Positions 35,894-45,257 of a stretch of 64,000 nt of DNA are shown here, in pieces. Origin of the DNA: Olsenella sp. An285. GTDB lineage: Bacteria; Actinomycetota; Coriobacteriia; Coriobacteriales; Atopobiaceae. Each line of letters opens with the position of its first letter. The first letter of the stretch is position 1. The stretch lies in the NCBI RefSeq assembly GCF_002159625.1, contig NZ_NFIZ01000011.1, forward strand, positions 1-64,000, in the 5' to 3' direction. The position numbers were made by a program, and so were the translations under genes. Below the pieces are notes generated by a model. It was not told the origin of the DNA. It made no database searches and saw nothing but the letters and a program-made list of their open reading frames with translations.

Positions 35894-37173
35894 CGTCGTC
35901 CGGGGCGCCCGCCGTCGCCCTCGTCAACCTGGGCTGCCGCGTCAACCGCGTGGAGCTCGACCTCATGGCCTCCGAGCTCGAGCGCGCCGGCGCGCGCATC
36001 GCGCCAGAGGGTGAGGCGGACGTCGTGGTGGTGAACACCTGCGCCGTCACCGGCGAGGCCGAGGCCAAGGCCAGGAAGGCCGTGCGCCGCGCGGCGTCGC
36101 GCCAGGGAAGGCCGCTCGTGGTGGCGACGGGCTGCGTGGCGAGCCTCTTTGCGGACGAGCTCGAGGCGCTGGCGACCAACGTCGTGGTGGAGCGCGACAA
36201 GTCGCTCGTCGCCGGTCGTGTGATCGAGCACCTGGGCCTCGACTGCGCCCCCGAGCCCGACGCTGCCGGCGCCTGTGCCCAGACCCCCACGCCCACCGGC
36301 CGCACCCGCCCCGGCATCAAGGTCCAGGACGGCTGCGACAACCGCTGCACGTACTGCATCGTGTGGAAGGCGCGCGGGAAAGCGCGCTCCGTCGCCCCCG
36401 CCGAGGTCCTCCGCTCCGTGCGGGAGGCCCAGGCCCGCGGCGCGCGCGAGGTCGTGCTCACGGGCATCAACCTGGGCTGCTACCGCGCCGAGAGCGAGGG
36501 CGGGCGCGAGATGGGCCTGCCCGGTCTCCTTGACTACCTGCTTGAGCGCACGGACGTGGAGCGCATCCGGCTCTCGTCCATCGAGCCTCCCGACGCTACG
36601 CCCGAGCTCTGCGCCGTCATGGCGCGCGCTGGCGAGCGCGTGGCGCCCTTCCTGCACGTGTGCCTTCAGTCCGGCTGCGACGAGACCCTGCGCCGCATGG
36701 CGCGCGTCTACCGCACGGACCTCTTCCGCCGCGTGGTGGAGACCGCGCGCGAGGCGGTGCCCGGGCTCGCCCTGGGGACCGACCTCATCGTGGGCTTCCC
36801 CGGCGAGACGGACGAGGAGTTCGAGGCGTCGCTCGCGTTCTGCCGCGAGATGCGCTTTGCCAAGACGCACGTCTTCCGCTACTCGCGCCGGCCCGGGACG
36901 CCCGCCGCCGCCATGCCCGGACAGGTCGACCCGCGCGTTATGGCCGAGCGCAGCCGCCGCGCCCGCGAGCTCGCGGACGAGATGCGCCTCTCCGAGGCCC
37001 GAGGCCTCGTGGGCGCCCGGGACCTCGTGCTGGTGCAGTATCCGGGGCGCGGCGTCTCGGGCGGCCTCTTCGACGTGCTCGTGGACCCGGCGCTGCCGCT
37101 CGACTCGCTCGTGCGGGTGCGTCTTGCCTCCGTGCGCGACGATGCCACCCTCGTGGGCGAGGCGCTCGCGTAG
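35890..37173 (+). CDS. mtaB: tRNA t6A37 methylthiotransferase MtaB
   Basis: MtaB adds a methylthio group to N6-threonylcarbamoyl-adenosine 37 of ANN-decoding tRNAs. The 427-residue product has the UPF0004 domain ([29 protein letters not shown]) with three cluster cysteines, the radical-SAM motif CDNRCTYC (CxxxCxxC), and a C-terminal TRAM-like domain. It is distinguished from MiaB and RimO (both also in this window) by NLGCRVN and the overall pattern. It overlaps dnaJ by four bases. The dnaJ-(rsmE)-mtaB-phoH order is usual in Gram-positive bacteria; rsmE is absent here. Confidence 0.9.
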   Translation: MTSSGAPAVALVNLGCRVNRVELDLMASELERAGARIAPEGEADVVVVNTCAVTGEAEAKARKAVRRAASRQGRPLVVATGCVASLFADELEALATNVVVERDKSLVAGRVIEHLGLDCAPEPDAAGACAQTPTPTGRTRPGIKVQDGCDNRCTYCIVWKARGKARSVAPAEVLRSVREAQARGAREVVLTGINLGCYRAESEGGREMGLPGLLDYLLERTDVERIRLSSIEPPDATPELCAVMARAGERVAPFLHVCLQSGCDETLRRMARVYRTDLFRRVVETAREAVPGLALGTDLIVGFPGETDEEFEASLAFCREMRFAKTHVFRYSRRPGTPAAAMPGQVDPRVMAERSRRARELADEMRLSEARGLVGARDLVLVQYPGRGVSGGLFDVLVDPALPLDSLVRVRLASVRDDATLVGEALA

Positions 37174-37286
37174 CGCGGCTCTTCTCGCCATGCGGGTTCG
37201 GGGCGCCGCGCCCACGCAAGCGCGCCCGGCCCGCGCGCATGCGTTTCGGGTATCATCGGGGTAGACGCACCCGTCCCAGGAGGAGC

Positions 37287-38285
37287 ATGGAGCCCACGCA
37301 GGTCAGACTCACCATCCCGGACTCGGTCGACCCCACGGCCCTCATGGGCCCGGCCGACTCCGTCCTGCGCCGCGTCGAGGCGAGCTTCGACGCCATGATC
37401 TCGGTCCGCGGCAACCAGGTGACGCTCTCCGGCCCGGTGGCGGTGGTGGACCAGCTGACCTCGGTCTTCTCCCGTCTCATCCGCCTGGTGGAGGCGGGCG
37501 AGGCACCCACCCCGGACGACGTGGACCTCGTGATCGACCAGGTTCGCCACGGGGCGGAGCGCGTGGACCTCTCGGGTGACGACATCCTGCTCACGTATCG
37601 CGGGCGCGCCATCCGCCCCAAGACGGCCGGGCAGAAGCGCTACGTGCAGTCCATCCGCTCCAACACCATCACCTTCGGCATCGGCCCCGCCGGCACCGGC
37701 AAGACCTACCTCGCCATGGCCATGGCCGTGGCCGCGCTCAAGCGCCGCGAGGTGGGCCGCATCGTGCTCACCCGCCCCGTGGTTGAGGCGGGGGAGTCCC
37801 TGGGCTACCTCCCCGGCACGCTGGAGGAGAAGCTCGACCCGTATGTGCGCCCGCTCTACGACGCGCTCTTCGACATGACCGACATCGGCAAGGGCAACGC
37901 CCTCATCGAGGACGGCGTTATCGAGATCGCGCCCCTCGCCTTCATGCGCGGGCGCACCTTCAACAACGCGTTCGTCATCCTGGACGAGGCGCAGAACACC
38001 ACGCCCGAGCAGATGAAGATGTTCCTCACGCGCCTGGGCTTCTCGTCAAAGTTCGTGGTAACGGGCGACGCCTCGCAGCGCGACGTCACCGGCGTCGGCG
38101 GCCTCGAGTCCGCCCGCCGCGTGCTCGAGGGCATCGACGACGTCTCCTTCGTCGACCTGGACAGGAACGACATCGTCCGCCACACGCTTGTGGCGCGCAT
38201 CGTGGACGCCTATGCCGCGGACGCCGCCGCGCGCGGGGGCGACGGGGAAGGCCGCCAGAAGAAGGAGGCAGGCCATGAGCGATGA
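37287..38285 (+). CDS. phoH: PhoH-like ATPase
   Basis: PhoH-family proteins are P-loop ATPases, probably RNA-related, commonly next to ybeY. The 332-residue product has a Walker A motif GPAGTGKTYLA near residue 132 and a Walker B motif FVILDEAQNTTPEQ near 231, followed by GDASQRDVTG. An N-terminal KH-like segment (about 1-75) precedes them. The start ATG has CAGGAGGAG. A -10-like TATCAT is at 37251-37256, without a clear -35. The stop overlaps ybeY by 11 bases. Confidence 0.92.
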   Translation: MEPTQVRLTIPDSVDPTALMGPADSVLRRVEASFDAMISVRGNQVTLSGPVAVVDQLTSVFSRLIRLVEAGEAPTPDDVDLVIDQVRHGAERVDLSGDDILLTYRGRAIRPKTAGQKRYVQSIRSNTITFGIGPAGTGKTYLAMAMAVAALKRREVGRIVLTRPVVEAGESLGYLPGTLEEKLDPYVRPLYDALFDMTDIGKGNALIEDGVIEIAPLAFMRGRTFNNAFVILDEAQNTTPEQMKMFLTRLGFSSKFVVTGDASQRDVTGVGGLESARRVLEGIDDVSFVDLDRNDIVRHTLVARIVDAYAADAAARGGDGEGRQKKEAGHER

Positions 38286-38802
38286 TCGGCCCATGTCCAA
38301 CGACTACGACCTCTCGGCCGAGGGCGGCATCGTCGCCCCCATCTCCGAGGAGGAGCTCTTCTCCGACTGCGACGTGGTCCTCGAGCACGAGGGCGTGACG
38401 CGTCCGTGCATGGTCTCCGTCTCCCTGGTGGGCGAGGGGCGCATGCGCGAGATCAACCTCGAGTGGCGCGGCGTCGACCGCGCGACGGACGTGATCAGCC
38501 TCGAGTGCGAGCGCCCGGACGACCCCTCGCTCGCGCCGGGCGAGCCCTGCGAGCTCGGCGACATCGTGCTCGCTCCCTCCTACATCGCACGCCAGTCGGC
38601 TTCCTTCGGCACCACCGAGGCAGACGAGTTCCGCCTGCTGCTCGTGCACGGCCTGCTCCACCTCCTGGGCCACGACCACCTGGACGAGGCCGAGGCCGAG
38701 GCCATGGAGGCCCGCGAGGAGGAGCTCCTCGCGCTCCTGCCGTGCGACGAGCCCATCACGCACGTGACCCTCACGCGGCACAGGGAGGGGGTCGACGAGT
38801 GA
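38275..38802 (+). CDS. ybeY: Endoribonuclease YbeY (16S rRNA maturation)
   Basis: YbeY is a metal-dependent RNase involved in 16S 3'-end processing and ribosome quality control. The 175-residue product has the signature HGLLHLLGHDHLD (HxxxHxxGxDH), preceded by the strand region RATDVISLE. Its N-terminus carries a short extension. The start ATG is 6 bases after AAGGAGG and lies inside phoH. The stop overlaps dgkA (GTGA). Confidence 0.94.
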   Translation: MSDDRPMSNDYDLSAEGGIVAPISEEELFSDCDVVLEHEGVTRPCMVSVSLVGEGRMREINLEWRGVDRATDVISLECERPDDPSLAPGEPCELGDIVLAPSYIARQSASFGTTEADEFRLLLVHGLLHLLGHDHLDEAEAEAMEAREEELLALLPCDEPITHVTLTRHREGVDE

Positions 38803-39173
38803 TCCCCGGGTCAAAGAGCGACCACCCCGGCTTTCGCAAGAGCTTTCTCTTTGCGATCCAGGGCTTCCGCACCGCCGTCACGACCGAGCGCAACATCAAG
38901 GTCATGCTGGCGGTGGGGGCCCTCGCGGTCGCGGCGGGCGTCGTCGTGGGGCTCGACCCCCTGAGCTGGGCCGTCGTCCTTCTCTGCTGTGCCGTGGTCA
39001 TCATGGCCGAGCTCTTCAACACCGCCGTCGAGACGGTCGTTGACCTCGTCTCCCCCGAGTTCCACCCGCTCGCCGGGCGCGCCAAGGACATCGCAGCCGC
39101 CGCGGTGTGGTTCCTCTCGGCCGTCGTGGCCGTGGTGGGGCTCATCGTCTTTGCCAACGCCATCCTCAACTAG
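38799..39173 (+). CDS. dgkA: Undecaprenol / diacylglycerol kinase, small membrane type
   Basis: This family of three-helix membrane kinases phosphorylates undecaprenol (Gram-positive) or diacylglycerol. The 124-residue product has an N-terminal amphipathic helix (FRKSFLFAIQGFRTAVTTERNIKVM), two membrane helices, the catalytic ELFNTAVETVVDLV motif, the KDIAAAAV segment, and a last membrane helix. Undecaprenol kinase is more likely by phylogeny. The GTG start overlaps the ybeY stop. era follows after 26 bases. Confidence 0.9.
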   Translation: MIPGSKSDHPGFRKSFLFAIQGFRTAVTTERNIKVMLAVGALAVAAGVVVGLDPLSWAVVLLCCAVVIMAELFNTAVETVVDLVSPEFHPLAGRAKDIAAAAVWFLSAVVAVVGLIVFANAILN

Positions 39174-39199
39174 CCGGGGCGCCGCCCCAGGGAGGTCCC

Positions 39200-40159
39200 A
39201 TGCCCAACAAGAACGCTGCCGATAAGAACCGTGCCGACAAGAACGTGGGCGCAGAGAGGGACGAGCCGTTCCGGAGCGGCTTCGTTGCCCTGGTGGGCCG
39301 CCCCAACGCCGGCAAGTCCACGCTGCTCAACGCCTGCATGGGCGAGAAGGTCGCCATCACGAGCCCCGTGGCGCAGACCACGCGCCGCCGCATGCGCGCC
39401 GTCATCAACACGCCCACGAGCCAGCTCGTGATCATCGACACCCCGGGCCTGCACAAGCCCAAGGACGCCCTGGGCTCCGAGCTCAACAAGGCCGCGCTCG
39501 CCGAGCTGGCCGACGCCGACGTCGTGGCCTTCCTCGTGGACGCCACCAAGCCCGTCGGGCGCGGGGACGAGTGGGTGGCGCGCCACGTGGACTCGGCGGA
39601 CGCGGACTACAAGCTGCTCGTGCTCACCAAGGCCGACATCGCCGGCCCGGAGCAGGTGGCGTCGCAGCTCGAGGCCGCCCGCGCCCTCTGCCGCTTTGAC
39701 GACGAGCTCGTGGTCTCCGCCACGGAGGACTTCAACGTGGACGCCTTCGTGCGCCTGGTATCCGAGCACCTCCCCGAGGGCCCGCGGTGGTTCCCCGAGG
39801 GCATGGACGTGGACGCCACGCCCGAGGACCTCGTGGCCGAGTTCGTGCGCGAGAAGCTCTTCCTGCACCTTCGCCAGGAGCTCCCGCACTCGGTGGGCGT
39901 CCTCTGCGACGAGATCGACTACGCCGACGACGGCCATGCCTCGATCGCGGCCACGATTCTCGTTGAGCGCGGCGGCCAGAAGGGCATCGTGCTGGGGCGC
40001 GGCGGCCAGATGATCAAGCGCGTGGGCATCGAGGCCAGGTGCGACATCGAGCGCCTCCTCGGCTGCAAGGTCTACCTCGACCTCACGGTGCGCGTGGCGC
40101 CGCAGTGGCGCCGCGACGAGCGCGAGATCCGCCGTCTGGGCTACGGCCTCGAGGAGTAG
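39200..40159 (+). CDS. era: GTPase Era
   Basis: Era binds 16S rRNA near its 3' end and supports 30S maturation. The 319-residue product has the P-loop GRPNAGKST near 34-42, DTPGLHKPKDALG, the TKAD motif, and a C-terminal KH domain with ERGGQKGIVLGRGGQMIKRVG. A short charged N-terminus (KNAADKNRADKNVGAERDE) precedes the G domain and is not typical. GGGAGG lies before the ATG. ybeY-dgkA-era-recO is a conserved cluster. Confidence 0.95.
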   Translation: MPNKNAADKNRADKNVGAERDEPFRSGFVALVGRPNAGKSTLLNACMGEKVAITSPVAQTTRRRMRAVINTPTSQLVIIDTPGLHKPKDALGSELNKAALAELADADVVAFLVDATKPVGRGDEWVARHVDSADADYKLLVLTKADIAGPEQVASQLEAARALCRFDDELVVSATEDFNVDAFVRLVSEHLPEGPRWFPEGMDVDATPEDLVAEFVREKLFLHLRQELPHSVGVLCDEIDYADDGHASIAATILVERGGQKGIVLGRGGQMIKRVGIEARCDIERLLGCKVYLDLTVRVAPQWRRDEREIRRLGYGLEE

Positions 40160-40161
40160 CC

Positions 40162-40917
40162 GTGGCCGGCGGGAGGCGCACGTATCGCACGCGGGCGATC
40201 GTCCTCGACCGCACCAAGCTGGGCGAGACCGACCTCATCCTCACATTGCTCGCCGCCGATGGGCGCCAGCTGCGCGCCGTGGCCAAGGGTGCGCGCAAGC
40301 CCGGGGGGCGCCTTGCCGCGCGCGTCGAGCTCTTCTCCGAGACGGACTTCCTCCTGGCAAAGGGCCGCTCGCTCGACGTGGTGTCCGAGGCCTCCCTCGT
40401 GGAGCCTCACGCCGCGCTGCGCGGAGACTTCGAGCGCGTGGCGGCAGCGAGCGCCGTGGCCGAGGTCGCGCGCCTCACCTGCTACGAGGACGCGCCCGAC
40501 GGCTACCTGGCGCCCATCTGCTCGCGGGCGCTCGCCGCCTGCGAGGAGGCCGCTGACCGCGCGCACCTCGACCTCGTGGCCGCGGCCTTTGCCTGGAAGG
40601 TCCTGGCTCATGGCGGGTGGCGGCCGGAGCTCGAGGCGTGCTGCGCCTGCGGGGACGCGGACGTGACGTTCTTCTCGCCCCTGGCGGGCGGCATGCTGTG
40701 CGAGAGCTGCGCCCACGAGGTGGCGGGAGCCGAGCGCGTCTCCGCGAGCGGGCTCTCGTGGCTGAGGGCGCTCCTGGCGCTCACGTTCGACGAGCTCCTC
40801 GCCGCGCCGGTGGACGCCGAGACGGCAGTGTGGCTGCTCGGTCGCTCCCACACCTGGGCGGCCACTCACCTCGACGCCCGTCTGCGCGCCATGGAGTTCT
40901 ACCTCGGCGCGCTGTGA
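40162..40917 (+). CDS. recO: DNA repair protein RecO
   Basis: RecO promotes annealing and RecA loading in the RecFOR pathway. The 251-residue product has the N-terminal OB-fold (TRAIVLDRTKLGETDLILTLL; GARKPGGRLAARVELFS), and a C-terminal domain with a zinc-binding pattern CCACGDAD and LCESC. The GTG start follows the era stop by two bases, with GAGGAG upstream. The following 240 bases hold an inverted-repeat element and the next start. Confidence 0.92.
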   Translation: MAGGRRTYRTRAIVLDRTKLGETDLILTLLAADGRQLRAVAKGARKPGGRLAARVELFSETDFLLAKGRSLDVVSEASLVEPHAALRGDFERVAAASAVAEVARLTCYEDAPDGYLAPICSRALAACEEAADRAHLDLVAAAFAWKVLAHGGWRPELEACCACGDADVTFFSPLAGGMLCESCAHEVAGAERVSASGLSWLRALLALTFDELLAAPVDAETAVWLLGRSHTWAATHLDARLRAMEFYLGAL

Positions 40918-40937
40918 CGCCGGCGCCCTTCCGCGGT

Positions 40938-41076
40938 GAACTTTGACTTTTCTGTACACTGCGGGCCGCTCCCACCGGCTGAGAAGAGCTTGTGTCCCGA
41001 TGACCTGCGCAAACGTGAGTCCTTCTTGACGACGGCGCGCCGAGCGCCGTCCCAGTGTACAGAAAACTCGGAGTTC
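40938..41076. repeat. Intergenic inverted-repeat element after recO
   Basis: The left arm 40938-40961 and right arm 41053-41076 are 24-base inverted copies with three mismatches; the inner 14 bases are exact (TTTTCTGTACACTG and CAGTGTACAGAAAA). The 91-base spacer has GAGAAGAGC at 40981-40989 and a nested GGCGCGCC palindrome. It is AT-richer than its surroundings. No U-run is present, so it is not a typical terminator. Confidence 0.8.
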
Positions 41077-41157
41077 CCTCCGCCCGGGCGCCCCGCCGCG
41101 CGGAGTTGCGGCATAATGGGCGGCCGTGCCCTGCCGCCCGCGAGAGGGGAGTGCCCC

Positions 41158-41877
41158 ATGCCAGACAAGCCGCTGATCGGCTGCGTGCCGCTCGTCGACT
41201 ACGCGCGCGAGAGCCTGTGGATGCTGCCGGGCTACTTCGACGCCGTGACGGAGGCCGGAGGCGTGCCCGTGATGCTGCCGCTCACGAGCGACCCCGCCGC
41301 GATCTCGCAGCTCGTCGGCACGCTCGACGGGCTCGTCGTGACCGGTGGCCAGGACGTCGACCCTGCCGCATACGACGTTGACGACCCAGCCGCCGCGGCC
41401 CTTTGCGGCGAGCTCTGCCGCGAGCGCGACGCCATGGAGGCGCTGCTCGTCCCGGCGGCACTTGAGCGCGACCTGCCGCTCCTCGGCATCTGCCGCGGCC
41501 TGCAGGCGCTCAACGTCGTCCTGGGCGGCACGCTCTGGCAGGACCTCCCCAGGCAGCTGGCCTCGGAGGTCGAGCACCACGGGAAGGCGCCCTACGAGAA
41601 CCCCGTCCACGAGGTCGACGTGCTCCCGGGAACGCCGCTCGCCGCCTGCGTGGGCGCCGGCGCGCTGCCCGTCAACAGCTTCCACCACCAGGCCCTGCGC
41701 GACGTGGCGCCCGGCCTCGAGGTCATGGCGACGGCACCGGACGGCGTGGTCGAGGCCGTGTGGCGCCCGGCATCGCGCTTCTGCTGGGCGGTCCAGTGGC
41801 ACCCCGAGTTCTCGCACGCCGTCGACGAGCCCAGTCGAAAGATCTTCTCGGCCCTCGTGGACGCGGCGCGGGGCTAG
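41158..41877 (+). CDS. Class-I glutamine amidotransferase-like gamma-glutamyl hydrolase (peptidase C26, PuuD-like)
   Basis: Members of this family cleave gamma-glutamyl bonds, for example of gamma-glutamyl-GABA. The 239-residue product has the nucleophile elbow GICRGLQALNV with Cys112 and the catalytic His215 and Glu217 in QWHPEF. The family's GGQDVDP and EHHGKAPYENPVHEV segments are also present. The ATG follows GAGAGGGGAGTG. No other polyamine genes are nearby, so the substrate is not known; it may act on folate polyglutamate, gamma-glutamyl peptides or cell-wall peptides. It is flanked by two intergenic inverted-repeat elements. Confidence 0.85.
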   Translation: MPDKPLIGCVPLVDYARESLWMLPGYFDAVTEAGGVPVMLPLTSDPAAISQLVGTLDGLVVTGGQDVDPAAYDVDDPAAAALCGELCRERDAMEALLVPAALERDLPLLGICRGLQALNVVLGGTLWQDLPRQLASEVEHHGKAPYENPVHEVDVLPGTPLAACVGAGALPVNSFHHQALRDVAPGLEVMATAPDGVVEAVWRPASRFCWAVQWHPEFSHAVDEPSRKIFSALVDAARG

Positions 41878-41902
41878 GGGAGTGCCGCCGCACCCGTCCC
41901 CT

Positions 41903-42044
41903 GAGGGTATGCACAGTGCGCATACCGGGTATGTACAGATTCCCAATCCGCCCGTTCTTCTCGGCAGCGCTCTGACCTGCCTGTTTGCAAGAAGCGACGT
42001 GTGGGGTGGTGTACATACCCTAACGAGGTGGTGCGCATACCCTC
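41903..42044. repeat. Intergenic inverted-repeat element before rpsO (same family as 28841-28980)
   Basis: GAGGGTATGC (41903-41912) and GGGTATGTACA (41927-41937) are mirrored by TGTACATACCC (42010-42020) and GCATACCCTC (42035-42044). GTGCGCATACC occurs on both sides. The spacer holds 41948-41963, the reverse complement of CGAGAAGAACGGGCGG, followed by sequence resembling the 28921 element. The 344-base gap also holds the rpsO promoter and leader. Confidence 0.85.
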
Positions 42045-42121
42045 GCAAGGGACCCGCGCGGGACGTCGCGCCCGCGCCATCTCGTGGATTTTCTGCCGAG
42101 AAGGACCGGCGCTGCCGCATG

Positions 42122-42130
42122 TGCTACACT
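42122..42130 (+). promoter_or_regulatory. Extended -10 promoter of rpsO-pnp
   Basis: TGCTACACT (42122-42130) is an extended -10 box and identical to that of the toxin-antitoxin operon. No -35 is seen. The leader to rpsO would be about 85 bases. Confidence 0.5.
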
Positions 42131-42221
42131 ACCGCAGGTCAGTACCCCGTACCTGGAGGCCCGCCAACTGCCTGACGGCCATCCCAGTTCGGGGCGAATC
42201 TATGTGAAAGGTGGTTTTGAC

Positions 42222-42500
42222 ATGGCAGTCACCAAGGAGCGCAAGGCCGAGCTCATCGCCCAGTACGGCAAGGACGAGAAGGACTCCGGCTCCGCCGCCG
42301 TTCAGGTTGCCCTCCTCACCGAGAGGATCCGCGGCCTGACCGAGCACATGAAGTCCCACCAGAAGGACTTCCACACCCGCCGCGGCCTGCTCATGCTCGT
42401 CGGCAAGCGTCGTCGCCTGCTCTCCTACATCAAGGGCAACGACATCGAGGCCTACCGTACCCTCATCAAGAGCCTCGGCATCCGCGACAACATCCAGTAA
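42222..42500 (+). CDS. rpsO: 30S ribosomal protein S15
   Basis: S15 binds the central domain of 16S rRNA and nucleates the platform. The 92-residue product has the family pattern: [20 protein letters not shown] near 26-45, [20 protein letters not shown] near 54-73, and [12 protein letters not shown] at the end. The ATG follows AAAGGTGG. The rpsO-pnp pair is conserved in bacteria. A terminator lies between them, and rpsO in many species represses its own translation; nothing here proves that. Confidence 0.96.
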   Translation: MAVTKERKAELIAQYGKDEKDSGSAAVQVALLTERIRGLTEHMKSHQKDFHTRRGLLMLVGKRRRLLSYIKGNDIEAYRTLIKSLGIRDNIQ

Positions 42501-42513
42501 GCGGTTCTTCGGA

Positions 42514-42541
42514 GGGGGCGCCCGCGGGTGCCCCCTTCTTT
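42514..42541 (+). terminator. Terminator between rpsO and pnp
   Basis: GGGGGCGCCC (42514-42523) pairs with GGGTGCCCCC (42526-42535; one G-T pair), followed by TTCTTT. Read-through or RNase processing would be needed if pnp is transcribed from the rpsO promoter. Confidence 0.8.
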
Positions 42542-42635
42542 GGTATGTGCCCGCGGGACGCGGGCGGCGGCGCGGGAGGCCCGGCCGCCAAGACGGCCCG
42601 CCTGCAACGGGGCAGGCGGAGATAAGGGAAAAGAC

Positions 42636-44888
<2,253 letters not shown>

Positions 44889-45257
44889 GGCGTAGCCCCA
44901 TACTCTGACGCAGCTTGGGCCGCTTCCGGAACGCCGGGGGCGGCCCTTGACAGTTTGCTCAGGTCAAACTGTCAAGGGCCAGCCCCGCCGGGCGCCGAAT
45001 AAGAGCTTCTGCCAACAATCCGCCCGATTCGGGCCGGAGAAGTGGCAGAAGCTCTTTCTCGTTGTGACGGCACGTTGCGCCCGCGTCGTCCTTCTCGCCC
45101 GCACAATTCCTGCGTCGCTCGCGGCGCCGCGTGAAACCATCGTGGAGCGCGTTTTCCGCGGCGCCCTCTCGGGTAGAATGAACCGGTATGCGAATTGACG
45201 CGGCGCAGGCCGCTCACATAGAGAGACGTTCATCTGCACGAAAGGAACCACCAAGGA
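44889..45257. repeat. Gap between pnp and rnj with three nested inverted repeats
   Basis: No gene is seen. (1) A stem at 44917-44946 (GGGCCGC..CCGG / CCGG..GCGGCCC) probably ends the pnp transcript. (2) 44942-44957 and 44965-44980 are perfect 16-base inverted repeats (inner word TTGACAGTTTG) with a CTCAGGT loop. (3) AAGAGCTTCTGCCA (45001-45014) and TGGCAGAAGCTCTT (45043-45056) are perfect 14-base inverted repeats; their 28-base spacer has GGAGAAG and the reverse complement of GGGCGGATTG, a piece also present in the 41903 element. A -10-like TAGAAT for rnj is at 45174-45179. Confidence 0.75.
44917..44948 (+). terminator. Probable terminator stem after pnp
   Basis: The stem GGGCCGC/GCGGCCC with an inner CCGG/CCGG pair is followed by only TT. 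It overlaps the left arm of another inverted repeat. Confidence 0.5.

Noticed and set aside
44942-44980. REP palindrome of the GGGAC-A-GTCCC family between pnp and rnj
   Set aside because: It is a perfect inverted repeat but has a 7-base loop and lacks the shared centre.
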